Made by a program: the position numbers and the translations under genes | Notes under the pieces: generated by a model | What the model was told of the DNA's origin: nothing | Seen by the model: the letters and a program-made list of their open reading frames with translations, nothing else | Database searches by the model: none | Source: Achromobacter pestifer | GTDB taxonomy: Bacteria > Pseudomonadota > Gammaproteobacteria > Burkholderiales > Burkholderiaceae_B | Length of the DNA stretch: 64,000 bases | Direction of reading: 5' to 3' | Assembly: GCF_013267355.1 (NCBI RefSeq) | Contig: NZ_CP053985.1 | Location: 4,960,001 to 5,024,000, forward strand | Part shown: positions 36,538 to 44,948 of the stretch, one piece after another | Position numbering within the stretch: the first letter of the stretch is position 1 | Layout: the number at the start of each line of letters is the position of its first letter

Positions 36538-38036
36538 CGGGCAGCACGATCCACGCGGGCGGCGAGCGCTTGCCGGGCGCGGCGCTGGCCGCGCGCGGCG
36601 AACAGGTCGCCGCCGGCCTGGCGGCGATGGGCGTGCGGGAAGGCGACGTGATCGCCGTGCTATTGCGCAACGGCCTGCCTTATCTGGAGCTCATCCTGGC
36701 CTGCAAGCGGTTGGGCTGCTACTACTGCCCGATCAATTGGCACTTCACTGGCGCCGAAGTGGCGTTCCTGGTCGCAGACAGCGGCGCTCGCCTGCTGATC
36801 GCCCATGCCGACCTGTGGCTGCCGCTGCGCGATGCGCTACCGGCCGGCCTGCCCGTGCTGTTGGCCGGCGCCAGCGCGGCGCAGTCCGGGCAGGCGGATT
36901 ACGACGCCTGGCGCGACCGCCAGCAGCCCTATGACGGTCCGCGCGTGGCGCCGCGCGGCCACATGGCCTATACCTCCGGCACCACCGGCCAGCCCAAGGG
37001 CGTGGTGCGCGCGCCGTTCCCGCTGGAACACCTGGCGCGCCACCTGCAACAGGTCGAAGCGGTGGTGGAGGCGGCCTACGGCCTGCGCCCGGGATCGCGC
37101 GCCTTGCTGCCTGCGCCGATCTACCACAGCGCGCCCAGCGTATACGCGCAGGTGGCCCTGCGGGTCTGCGAGACCTTTGTGCTGACCGACAGGTTCGACC
37201 CGGTGGAGGTCCTGCGCCTGATCGAGGCGCACCGCATCGATACGGTCTATCTGGTGCCCATCATGTATGTGCGCCTCTTGAAGCTGGACGCCGCCACGCG
37301 CGCCGCGCATGACCTGTCGTCGCTGCGCTTCGTGGCTTCGACGGGCGCACCCTGCGCGCCGGAAATCAAGCGCGCCATGATCGATTGGCTGGGCCCCGTC
37401 ATCCACGAAACCTATGCATCGAGCGAGGCGGGCATGGTCACGGTCATCGATTCGCACGAAGCGCTCGCCCGCCCCGGCAGCGCCGGCCGGCCCATCGGCG
37501 GCGCGCAGGTCAGGATCCATGCCGAAGACGGGTCCCTCTGCGCGGCGGGCCAGGTCGGGCGGATCCACGTGCGCCAGCCGGCCTACGCGGACTTCACCTA
37601 TCGCAACAACCCGCAGGCCCGCGCCGACGTGGAGAAGGACGGACTCATCGGCCTGGGCGACCTGGGCTATCTGGACGCCGACGGCTATCTCTACGTGTGC
37701 GACCGCGAATCGGACCTGGTGATCTCGGGCGGCGTGAACATCTATCCCGCCGAGGTCGAACACCAGCTGATGCAGTATCCGGGCGTGGCGGATTGCGCGG
37801 TGTTCGGCGTGCCCGACGACGAATACGGAGAGCGGCTGATGGCGCTGGTGCAGCCCGTGGCCGGCGCCTCGCCCGAACCCGAGGCGCTGACGCAATGGCT
37901 GGCGCAACGGATTGCGCGCTACAAGGTGCCGCGCGAACTGCAACTGCGCGCGGAACTGCCGCGCGACGACAACGGCAAGATCGCCAAGCGCAGGCTGCGC
38001 GCCGAATTCTGGGCGGGCCGGCAGCGCCAGGTATAG
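36534..38036 (+). CDS. AMP-dependent acyl-CoA synthetase/ligase
   Basis: 500-aa ANL-superfamily enzyme activating a carboxylic acid to its CoA thioester. The P-loop is AYTSGTTGQPKGVV (about 144-157); A5 ETYASSEAG near 293; A7/A8 GDLGYLDADGYLYVCDRESDLVISGGVNIYPAEVE; C-terminal lysine motif NGKIAKRRLR. The N-terminal domain is short, beginning close to the A1 region. Coupled to the upstream reductase by ATGA overlap. Substrate unknown. Confidence 0.87.
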   Translation: MTGSTIHAGGERLPGAALAARGEQVAAGLAAMGVREGDVIAVLLRNGLPYLELILACKRLGCYYCPINWHFTGAEVAFLVADSGARLLIAHADLWLPLRDALPAGLPVLLAGASAAQSGQADYDAWRDRQQPYDGPRVAPRGHMAYTSGTTGQPKGVVRAPFPLEHLARHLQQVEAVVEAAYGLRPGSRALLPAPIYHSAPSVYAQVALRVCETFVLTDRFDPVEVLRLIEAHRIDTVYLVPIMYVRLLKLDAATRAAHDLSSLRFVASTGAPCAPEIKRAMIDWLGPVIHETYASSEAGMVTVIDSHEALARPGSAGRPIGGAQVRIHAEDGSLCAAGQVGRIHVRQPAYADFTYRNNPQARADVEKDGLIGLGDLGYLDADGYLYVCDRESDLVISGGVNIYPAEVEHQLMQYPGVADCAVFGVPDDEYGERLMALVQPVAGASPEPEALTQWLAQRIARYKVPRELQLRAELPRDDNGKIAKRRLRAEFWAGRQRQV

Positions 38037-38091
38037 CAGGGCGGCGCATCGCCGCGATAACAAGATTGACAACACAGCTCGGGAGACAAGC

Positions 38092-39078
38092 ATGGCATCT
38101 AGACTGAATCACAGGCTGCGCCGCATCGCGGCCGCGGCGATCTTCGCGCTTGCGGGGCCGTCAGCGGCGTTGGCGGCATACCCGGAAAAGCCCATCAAGC
38201 TAGTCGTGCCCTACACGCCGGGCGGCGCGGCCGACCAACTGTCGCGGGTCTTGGCCGAAGGCCTTGCGCGCGACCTGGGGCAACCCGTCTTGGTGGAGAA
38301 CAAGCCCGGCGCCAACACCATGGTCGCCGCCACCTATGTGGCCCGCGCAGCGCCCGACGGCTACACGGTCTTTCTGTCCAGCAACGCCAGCATGGTGCTC
38401 AATCCCATGCTTTACCAGCGCATTGCCTACGACGCCGCGCGCGACTTCCAGCCGCTGACCATCGTCGCCGAACTGCCGCTGGTGCTGGTGGCAAGCAACG
38501 CCGTGCCCGCCACCAATCTGGCCGAGTTCGTCGCCTACGCCAAGGCGCGGCCGGGTAAGCTCAACTATGCTTCCGTGGGCATCGGCAGCCCGCTGCAGCT
38601 GGCGATCGAACTGCTGAAATCGCGCACCGGCATGGACCTGACGCACGTTCCCTATAACGGCAGCGCACCGGCGCTCACGTCGCTGATGGGCAACGATACG
38701 CAGTTGATGGCGGATGTGGTCAGCACCTCGCTGCCGCTGGTGCGGGAACACAAGCTCAAGGCGCTTGCCGTCACGACCAGCGAGCGGCTCGCTGTGCTGC
38801 CGGACGTGCCGACCGTCGCGGAAAGCGGCTTTCCGGGGTTTCGCGCCGCCACCTGGTTTGGCCTGGCCGTGCCTCGCGCCGTGCCGCAGGCCGATGCGCA
38901 GCGCTTGCAGGCGGCCATCGACAAGGTGTTGCGGGATCCGGCCTTGCGCGGCCGCTTCGAGCCGCTGGGCCTCGTGATCCAGGCGCCGCGCAGCCAGGCA
39001 CAGGTCGATGCCTACCTGCAGGAAGACCGCCAGCGTTGGGGCGAGGTGATCGAGGCCAACAAGATCAAGATGGATTGA
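38092..39078 (+). CDS. Bug/TctC family tripartite-tricarboxylate-type solute-binding protein
   Basis: 328-aa periplasmic binding protein with a signal peptide (cleavage near ALAAYPE). Family motifs: YPEKPIKLVVPYTPGGAADQLSR near 33-55, ENKPGANTMVAA, KLNYASVGIGSP and HVPYNGSAPAL. Bug proteins are hugely expanded in Bordetella/Achromobacter and bind carboxylic acids; most act without adjacent TctA/TctB, as here. Presumably presents or senses the acid handled by the two upstream enzymes. Confidence 0.92.
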   Translation: MASRLNHRLRRIAAAAIFALAGPSAALAAYPEKPIKLVVPYTPGGAADQLSRVLAEGLARDLGQPVLVENKPGANTMVAATYVARAAPDGYTVFLSSNASMVLNPMLYQRIAYDAARDFQPLTIVAELPLVLVASNAVPATNLAEFVAYAKARPGKLNYASVGIGSPLQLAIELLKSRTGMDLTHVPYNGSAPALTSLMGNDTQLMADVVSTSLPLVREHKLKALAVTTSERLAVLPDVPTVAESGFPGFRAATWFGLAVPRAVPQADAQRLQAAIDKVLRDPALRGRFEPLGLVIQAPRSQAQVDAYLQEDRQRWGEVIEANKIKMD

Positions 39079-39147
39079 CGCGAGGCTGGACACGCCTGTC
39101 CGGCCCTGCCCGAGGCGGGGCGCGGCCATCGCCGGCCGCCCGCGCCG

Positions 39148-39984
39148 TCAGGCCTTCTTGCCGCCGCCGCGGCGCGCCTTGCGCGTGACGTTGCGCCGCG
39201 ACATCTCGGAGTCCAGGATCAGCCGGCCCTCGAGCTTGCCGTGCATGCGCTTGACCGAACGCATCGCGTCCTGCATGTGTTCGCTCATCAGGTCGCGCAC
39301 CTTTTCGACGTCGCGCTCGCGCGCCGCCGCCAGGATATTGCGGTGGAAACCCGTGTTGGCGCTGCCGAAGCGCTGCTGTTCGGACAAGGGCATTTCGTTG
39401 TCGAACACGGTCAGCTGCCGGATCATTTCGTTGGTCATCTCGCAGCTGAACCGCAGGAACGGATTGGGGCAGGCGGCCGCGAAGATGTCGTGGAAATTGA
39501 TCTCTTCCTGGCGCTGGGCCAGCGGGTCGTCGACATGCTCGGCCGACGGATCGCAGCAGGCGATGTTCTCCTCCAGCGCGGCGAAATGCGCCTCCGTCAG
39601 GAAGGGCACGGCGCTGGCCGCAAGCTCGGGCTCCAGCAGCTTGCGCACCTGGTAGATGTCCTCGATCCGAACTTCCTTGAAGAACAGGTAGTTCTGCATC
39701 AGCTGGAAGGTACGGTCCAGCGGCACCTCGACCACGGTGCCGCCGCCGCCCGGCCCGGTGCTGACCTTCACCAGCCCCTGCACCTCCAGCGACTTGAGCG
39801 CTTCGCGCATGGTGCTCTTGCTGACCGAGAACATGCTTTGCAGCTCGCTCTCGCGCGGCAGCTTGTCGCCCGGCAACAGGTTCTTGGCCGTGATCAGCCG
39901 CTTGATCTCCTCGGCGACCAGGTCGCTGCGCTTGGGCGGACTCGACGCGCCCGCGGCTAGTAGGTCGTGACTATTGAACGCCAT
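39148..39984 (-). CDS. GntR family regulator with FCD domain (FadR subfamily)
   Basis: 278-aa repressor-type regulator. The winged HTH is LVAEEIKRLITAKNLLPGDKLPRESELQSMFSVSKSTMREALKSLEVQGLV (about 22-75). The C-terminal FCD helical domain includes YQVRKLLEPELAASAV and the metal-binding-type histidines INFHDIF and FHRNILAAA. The ATG at 39984 has GGAGG 7 bases upstream. Divergent from the Liv transporter cluster, with a 22-bp palindrome between them. The regulator of that cluster by position. Confidence 0.9.
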   Translation of the reverse strand: MAFNSHDLLAAGASSPPKRSDLVAEEIKRLITAKNLLPGDKLPRESELQSMFSVSKSTMREALKSLEVQGLVKVSTGPGGGGTVVEVPLDRTFQLMQNYLFFKEVRIEDIYQVRKLLEPELAASAVPFLTEAHFAALEENIACCDPSAEHVDDPLAQRQEEINFHDIFAAACPNPFLRFSCEMTNEMIRQLTVFDNEMPLSEQQRFGSANTGFHRNILAAARERDVEKVRDLMSEHMQDAMRSVKRMHGKLEGRLILDSEMSRRNVTRKARRGGGKKA

Positions 39985-40304
39985 TGCGTTCCTCCGTTGC
40001 TGCATGGTGTGCGCGGGGCAGGGCCCGGGCTGTTTTGCGCGGACCCCGGGTTATACCTGATGCGCCTTCTATTGACAGATCCGGCTCGCCAAACTGATCA
40101 TGATAATAATCCTATTTATCATGATAAATAGGATGGTAGTCGCAGTATAGGCATGAGGCCAGGACTTGCGAGTACGCCCACGCGCGGCGGCAGCCCTGGC
40201 TCGGGAGCTTGGAGCAGACAGAGTCGGAATGGGGACGCGCATGGTGCGCGCTCGACATCGTCAATATGCCGCGGCAGCGCCAGCGGCAGCCAGGGAGAAC
40301 CATC
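39985..40304. other. 320-base divergent intergenic region
   Basis: Contains an AT-rich segment (about 40090-40145) with a perfect 22-bp palindrome and a related ATCATGAT copy at 40098-40105. The remainder up to the TTG at 40305 is GC-rich leader with no supported gene. Confidence 0.6.
40111..40132. promoter_or_regulatory. Perfect 22-bp palindromic operator candidate
   Basis: Each arm reads CCTATTTATCA on its own strand, joined directly at the centre. A partial copy (GATCATGATAATAAT) lies immediately to the left. Positioned between the FCD/GntR regulator and the Liv operon, so the likely target of that regulator. Confidence 0.7.
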
Positions 40305-41504
40305 TTGAATCGCCGCAACCTGCTGAAAATGGCCGCGCTTGGCGCTGTGCCCGGATCACTATGGGCCGCCCGGTCCGCGCTGGCGCAAGCCGATGCGATC
40401 CAGTTCGGGTGTCCAGTGCCCATGTCGGGCGCCTTTGCCGCCAACGGCAAATACGCCGACCTGGGCATGAAACTGGCGCTGGAGCAGTATGGCCGCGCGC
40501 TCGACCGGCCGCTGGGCTATACCGTGCTGGACACCGAGGGCAAGCCGGCCACGGCGGTGCGCAAGGTGCAGGAAATCTCGCAGCAGAAGGGCGTCAAGTT
40601 CTTCGCCGGCGGCATCCTGTCGTCTGAAGCGCTGGCCATGGGCAAGGAAGTTGAACGCGCCGGCGGCGTCTTCATCACCACCGCGGGCGCGGACGAAATC
40701 ACCGGCAAGGATTGCAACCGGGCGACCTTCCGCTGGTCGGTGCCCACCTTCGGCGCCATCGAACAGACCGTGCGCCCCTTGCTGGAAAAACTGCCCAACG
40801 CCAAGCGCTGGTACACCATCACGCCGCAATACGTGTTCGGCGACGGCCTGCTCAGCGCGGCCAAGGCGATCTTCAAGGAAAAGGGCATCGAGCATGTGGG
40901 CAATAGCTACCACTCGCTGACCGAGAAGGAGTTCAGCGGCTACCTCACCAACGCCATGGCCGCCAAGCCGGACGTGCTGCTGATCCTGAACTTCGGTTCG
41001 CAATCGTCGGATACGCTGCGCCAAGCCGTCAGCTTCGGCATGAAGCAGAACTGCACCATCCTGGTGGCCTGGGCCTCGGGCCTGGAGCAATTCGAGGGCC
41101 TGGGCGCGGATCTGTGCGAAGGCGTGTATTTCGGCGCGCAGTACTGGCACGGCATCGACTCGCCGCTGAACAAGGAACTGGTGCAGCTGTCCCGCGACAA
41201 GACGCGCGCCAATCCGAACTACAGCCTGGCGGGCTCCTACATCTGCACCCGCATCATGCTGGACGCCATCGCCCGGGCCGGCAGCGCCGACCCGGCCAAG
41301 GTGATCGCCGTCATGGAGGGCATGGCCTACGAAGGCCTGACGGGCAAGGAGGAAATCCGCAAGGAAGACCACCAGGTCCTGAAGAACTACTACCTGCTCA
41401 AGGGCCGCGCCAAGAAGGACATGAAGGACAAGGACGACTATGCCGAGATCGTGCATAGCGGCCGCTCCTTCCTGCCGCCCGGGGAAACCGGCTGCAAGCT
41501 GTAG
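40305..41504 (+). CDS. Branched-chain amino acid-type ABC transporter substrate-binding protein, Tat-type signal
   Basis: 399-aa LivJ/UrtA-like periplasmic binding protein. A TTG start at 40305 is chosen: GGGAG lies 7 bases upstream and the protein then begins with NRRNLLKMAALGA, a twin-arginine-type signal ending ALAQA. The mature part starts IQFGCPVPMSGAFAANG. An ATG at 40266 is possible but would put 13 residues before the signal. Followed by livHMGF-type genes. Ligand may be an amino acid, amide or ureido compound. Confidence 0.87.
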   Translation: MNRRNLLKMAALGAVPGSLWAARSALAQADAIQFGCPVPMSGAFAANGKYADLGMKLALEQYGRALDRPLGYTVLDTEGKPATAVRKVQEISQQKGVKFFAGGILSSEALAMGKEVERAGGVFITTAGADEITGKDCNRATFRWSVPTFGAIEQTVRPLLEKLPNAKRWYTITPQYVFGDGLLSAAKAIFKEKGIEHVGNSYHSLTEKEFSGYLTNAMAAKPDVLLILNFGSQSSDTLRQAVSFGMKQNCTILVAWASGLEQFEGLGADLCEGVYFGAQYWHGIDSPLNKELVQLSRDKTRANPNYSLAGSYICTRIMLDAIARAGSADPAKVIAVMEGMAYEGLTGKEEIRKEDHQVLKNYYLLKGRAKKDMKDKDDYAEIVHSGRSFLPPGETGCKL

Positions 41505-41591
41505 CGCGATCCTGAGGCGGGCTGCCGCGGGCGCCACGTCCGCGGCGGCCGCGCGCCCCGCGGCCTTTCGTTTCCTCCACCGGGCATTCCA

Positions 41592-42449
41592 ATGAACGTC
41601 TATCTCCTCCAGATCATCAATGGGATCGGGGTAGGCATGCTGTACTTCCTTCTGGCAGTCGGCCTGTCCATCGTCTTCGGTCTGTTGCGCTTCGTGAACT
41701 TCGCCCATGGGGCGTTCTATCTGCTGGGCGCGTACTTCTGTTTCCAGGCCATCCAGTGGGGCCTTAATTTCTGGCTGGCGCTGGCCATCGTGCCGCTGCT
41801 GGTGGGAGCCGCCGCCTGGGTCGTCGAGAAGGTCCTGCTGCGCCATGTCTACGCGCAGGCGCACGAGTTCCACATCCTGATCACGGTAGGCCTGGCGCTG
41901 GTGCTGCAGGAGCTGGTCATCGTGATCTGGGGGCCGATAGGCGACAACGTCGCCGCGCCGTCCGCCCTGCAGGGGGTGGTCATGTGGGGCAGCTTTATCT
42001 ATCCCAAGTACCGCCTGTTCGTGATCGGCTTCACCGCGGTCTTCTCGCTGCTGCTCTGGTACGTGCTGGAAGGCACGCGGCTGGGCAGCGCGGTGCGCGC
42101 GGGCAGCGAATCCACCGAGATGGTGTCCATGCTGGGCATCAACGTGTTCCGCATGTTCAGCCTGGTGTTCGCGCTGGGCGCGGCGACCGCGGCCTTGGCG
42201 GGCGTGCTGGCGGCGCCCATACGCGGTGTCGAGCCCTTCATGGGCATCGAGGCCCTGGGCATCGCCTTCGTCATCGTGGTGGTGGGAGGCATGGGCAGCT
42301 TCTTCGGCGCGCTGGTCGGCGGCCTGCTGATCGGCGTGGTGCAGAGCGTGATGAGCACGCTGTGGCCGGAAGGCGCGCGGCTGATGATCTATGTGGCGAT
42401 GGCGGCGGTGCTGCTGCTGCGTCCGCACGGCCTGATGGGGAGAGGATGA
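41592..42449 (+). CDS. Branched-chain-type ABC permease LivH
   Basis: 285-aa inner-membrane permease with about eight helices. Family motifs: INGIGVGMLYFLLAVGLSIVFGLLRFVNFAHGAFYLLGAY at the N-terminus and EAA-like GIEALGIAFVIVVVGGMGSFFGALVGGLLIGVV. The stop overlaps the ATG of the LivM gene. Confidence 0.92.
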   Translation: MNVYLLQIINGIGVGMLYFLLAVGLSIVFGLLRFVNFAHGAFYLLGAYFCFQAIQWGLNFWLALAIVPLLVGAAAWVVEKVLLRHVYAQAHEFHILITVGLALVLQELVIVIWGPIGDNVAAPSALQGVVMWGSFIYPKYRLFVIGFTAVFSLLLWYVLEGTRLGSAVRAGSESTEMVSMLGINVFRMFSLVFALGAATAALAGVLAAPIRGVEPFMGIEALGIAFVIVVVGGMGSFFGALVGGLLIGVVQSVMSTLWPEGARLMIYVAMAAVLLLRPHGLMGRG

Positions 42450-43438
42450 TGACGCGCTTGAAATCTCATGCCCAATTGCTGCTGGCGCTGGCCGTGGTGT
42501 TGCTGCTGCCGCTGTGCATGCAGTCGGGGTCGCTGGCCTCGGAAGTGTTGATCTACGCGCTGGCGGTGCTGGGCTGCAACCTGCTGCTGGGATTCACCGG
42601 CCTGCTGTCGTTCGGCCAGGGCATCTTCTTCGGCCTGGGCAGCTATGCCGTCGGCCTCCTGCTGACGCGCACCGGCCTGCCCATGCCGCTGGCGCTGCTG
42701 GCCGCGATGGCGGTGGGCGCGCTGGGGGCCACCTTGGTGGGCTGGTTCGCGATCCGCCAGCGCGGCACCTACTTCGTGATGCTGACGCTGGCTTTCGCGC
42801 AGATGTTCTACTTCCTGGCGTACAGCCTGCCCGACCTGACCGGGGGCGACAACGGCCTGCTGGATGTCCCGCGTCCGCCGCTGTCGGTGGCGGGCGTGGA
42901 GCTCTTGCCGCTGGCGTCGCCCTGGCAGTTCTACACGTTCGTGGCGGTGTGCTTCCTGGCGATATTCTGGCTGCTGCAGCGCGTGACCAACTCGGTGTTC
43001 GGCCGCACCTTGCTCGCGATCCGCGACAACGAGGCGCGCGCCATGGCGGTGGGCTACAACGTGCGCCTGTTCAAGTTGTCGGCTTTCGCCATTTCCGGGG
43101 CCGTGACGGCGCTGGCCGGCGCCTTCCTCGCCATGATGACCGGCATTGCGCCGCTGTCCAGCATCGAATACCACAGCAGCGAAATGATTCTGGTCATGAC
43201 GGTCATAGGCGGCACCGGCAATCTGTTCGCCTCGGTGCTGGGCGCTGCGTTCTATGTGCTGTTCGCGGACTGGCTTTCCACCTTGTGGCCGCGCTGGCTG
43301 ATGCTGCTGGGATTCTTGCTGATCGCGGTCAGCCTGTTCATGCAGAAGGGCTTGTGGGGGCTGGGAGTACGCATCTGGCTGGCGCTGCGGCGCAAGCCTG
43401 CCGTCGCGGAATCGGCCGCCAAGGAGAGCCGCGCATGA
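42446..43438 (+). CDS. Branched-chain-type ABC permease LivM
   Basis: 330-aa inner-membrane permease. Motifs: LLGFTGLLSFGQGIFFGLGSYAVGLL (about 45-70), FGRTLLAIRDNEARAMAVGYNVRLFK and VIGGTGNLFASVLGAAFYVLF. The ATG overlaps the LivH stop; a second ATG follows directly. Its stop overlaps the LivG start. Confidence 0.92.
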   Translation: MMTRLKSHAQLLLALAVVLLLPLCMQSGSLASEVLIYALAVLGCNLLLGFTGLLSFGQGIFFGLGSYAVGLLLTRTGLPMPLALLAAMAVGALGATLVGWFAIRQRGTYFVMLTLAFAQMFYFLAYSLPDLTGGDNGLLDVPRPPLSVAGVELLPLASPWQFYTFVAVCFLAIFWLLQRVTNSVFGRTLLAIRDNEARAMAVGYNVRLFKLSAFAISGAVTALAGAFLAMMTGIAPLSSIEYHSSEMILVMTVIGGTGNLFASVLGAAFYVLFADWLSTLWPRWLMLLGFLLIAVSLFMQKGLWGLGVRIWLALRRKPAVAESAAKESRA

Positions 43439-44214
43439 GCCAGGAAAATCTCGTGCCGCTGCTGAAAGCCAGCGGCATCGTCAAGCGCTTTGGCAAGTTC
43501 GTGGCCCTGCATGGCGTTGATCTGCAGGTGCGGCCGCGCACCGTGCATTCCGTGATCGGCCCCAACGGCGCAGGCAAGACCACGCTGTTCCACATCCTGA
43601 CGGGCACGCTGCGCACCAGCGAGGGCAGCATCGTGTTCGACGGCAAGGACGTGACGCAGGAGGCCGACTACCAGCGCGTGCAGCGCGGCATCGCGCGCTC
43701 CTTCCAGGTCACCAGCCTGTTCGCCAACCTGTCGGTGCGGGAAAACCTGCGGTTGGCGGCGCAGGGCGCGCATCGCGCCGGCGCGTTCGACTGCTGGCAT
43801 CCTCCAACAGGTCAGCGATCTCAGCGCGAAGTTGTCGACGCAGCGCTGGAACGCCTGGGGTTGGCACGATTTTCCGAGGTCGCGGCGGGCGCGTTGTCGC
43901 ACGGCCAGCAGCGGCGCCTGGAAGTGGGCATGGCGCTGGCGGCCAGGCCGCGCGCCATCTTCCTGGACGAGCCCACCTCAGGCATGGGGGTGGACGACCT
44001 GGAGGAAATGAAGCGTCTGATCCGCAGCCTGCGCGACGACCACACGGTGGTGCTGATCGAGCACAACATGAACATCGTGATGGACATCTCCGACACGATC
44101 ACGGTGATGCAGCAGGGCCGTGTGCTGGTCGAAGGCACGCCCCAGGCGATCCGCAGCGACGAGCGGGTGCGCGCCGCGTACCTGGGTAATATGATCACGG
44201 GAGGCCGGGCATGA
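43435..44214 (+). CDS. Branched-chain-type ABC ATPase LivG
   Basis: 259-aa ATPase. Walker A GPNGAGKTT (42-50), signature LSHGQQRRLE in place of LSGGQ, Walker B AIFLDEPTSGM, switch His in LIEHNMN. The LSHGQ variant is common among LivG proteins. ATGA overlaps at both ends show tight coupling with LivM and LivF. Confidence 0.93.
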   Translation: MSQENLVPLLKASGIVKRFGKFVALHGVDLQVRPRTVHSVIGPNGAGKTTLFHILTGTLRTSEGSIVFDGKDVTQEADYQRVQRGIARSFQVTSLFANLSVRENLRLAAQGAHRAGAFDCWHPPTGQRSQREVVDAALERLGLARFSEVAAGALSHGQQRRLEVGMALAARPRAIFLDEPTSGMGVDDLEEMKRLIRSLRDDHTVVLIEHNMNIVMDISDTITVMQQGRVLVEGTPQAIRSDERVRAAYLGNMITGGRA

Positions 44215-44909
44215 TGCTGCATGTCGACGCCATACACAGCTACTACGGCAAGAGCCATATCCTGCAAGGCGTGTCGCTGGAGCTGCCGCAAGGCGAGGTG
44301 GTCACGCTGCTCGGCCGCAACGGCGCGGGCAAGTCCACCACGCTCAAGACCATCGCCGGCGTGATCGCGCCCAAGGGCGGCGCGGTGCGCTACGGCGGAC
44401 GCGACATCGCCGGACTGCCGGCGCACAAGATCGCGTCCATGGGGATCTGCCTGGTGCCCGAGCACCGCGGCATCTTCAAGCTGCTGACGGTCGAGGAAAA
44501 CCTGAAGCTGGGCTTGAGCCGCGACTCCCCTTGGCAGCTGGACGACATCTACGGCATCTTTCCCCGCCTGAAGGAGCGCCGCAAGAACGGCGGCGGCCAG
44601 TTGTCGGGCGGCGAACAGCAGATGCTGGCCATCGGACGCGCGCTCATGAACCATCCGCGCGTGCTGATGCTGGACGAGCCGGTCGAAGGCCTGGCGCCGG
44701 TGATCGTCGAGGAGATCGTGGCGCAGATCAAGTCCATCAAGCAAGCCGGCGTCACCATCCTGCTGGTGGAGCAGAACCTGGAAGTCTGCACCCAGCTGGC
44801 CGACCGCCATTTCATCATCGAACAGGGATCCATTGTCTACGAAGGCAGCAACGCTGAATTCATGGCGGATGAAAACGTGAAGGACCGATACCTGGGCGTG
44901 GGTGTCTAG
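44211..44909 (+). CDS. Branched-chain-type ABC ATPase LivF
   Basis: 232-aa ATPase. Walker A GRNGAGKST (35-43), signature LSGGEQQML, Walker B LMLDEPVEGLAP, the LivF-specific EGLAP sequence. Completes a five-part importer with the upstream genes. Confidence 0.94.
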   Translation: MMLHVDAIHSYYGKSHILQGVSLELPQGEVVTLLGRNGAGKSTTLKTIAGVIAPKGGAVRYGGRDIAGLPAHKIASMGICLVPEHRGIFKLLTVEENLKLGLSRDSPWQLDDIYGIFPRLKERRKNGGGQLSGGEQQMLAIGRALMNHPRVLMLDEPVEGLAPVIVEEIVAQIKSIKQAGVTILLVEQNLEVCTQLADRHFIIEQGSIVYEGSNAEFMADENVKDRYLGVGV

Positions 44910-44948
44910 GGACGGCCTGTGCCGCGCAACGTGAAGCAAGGGAACACC

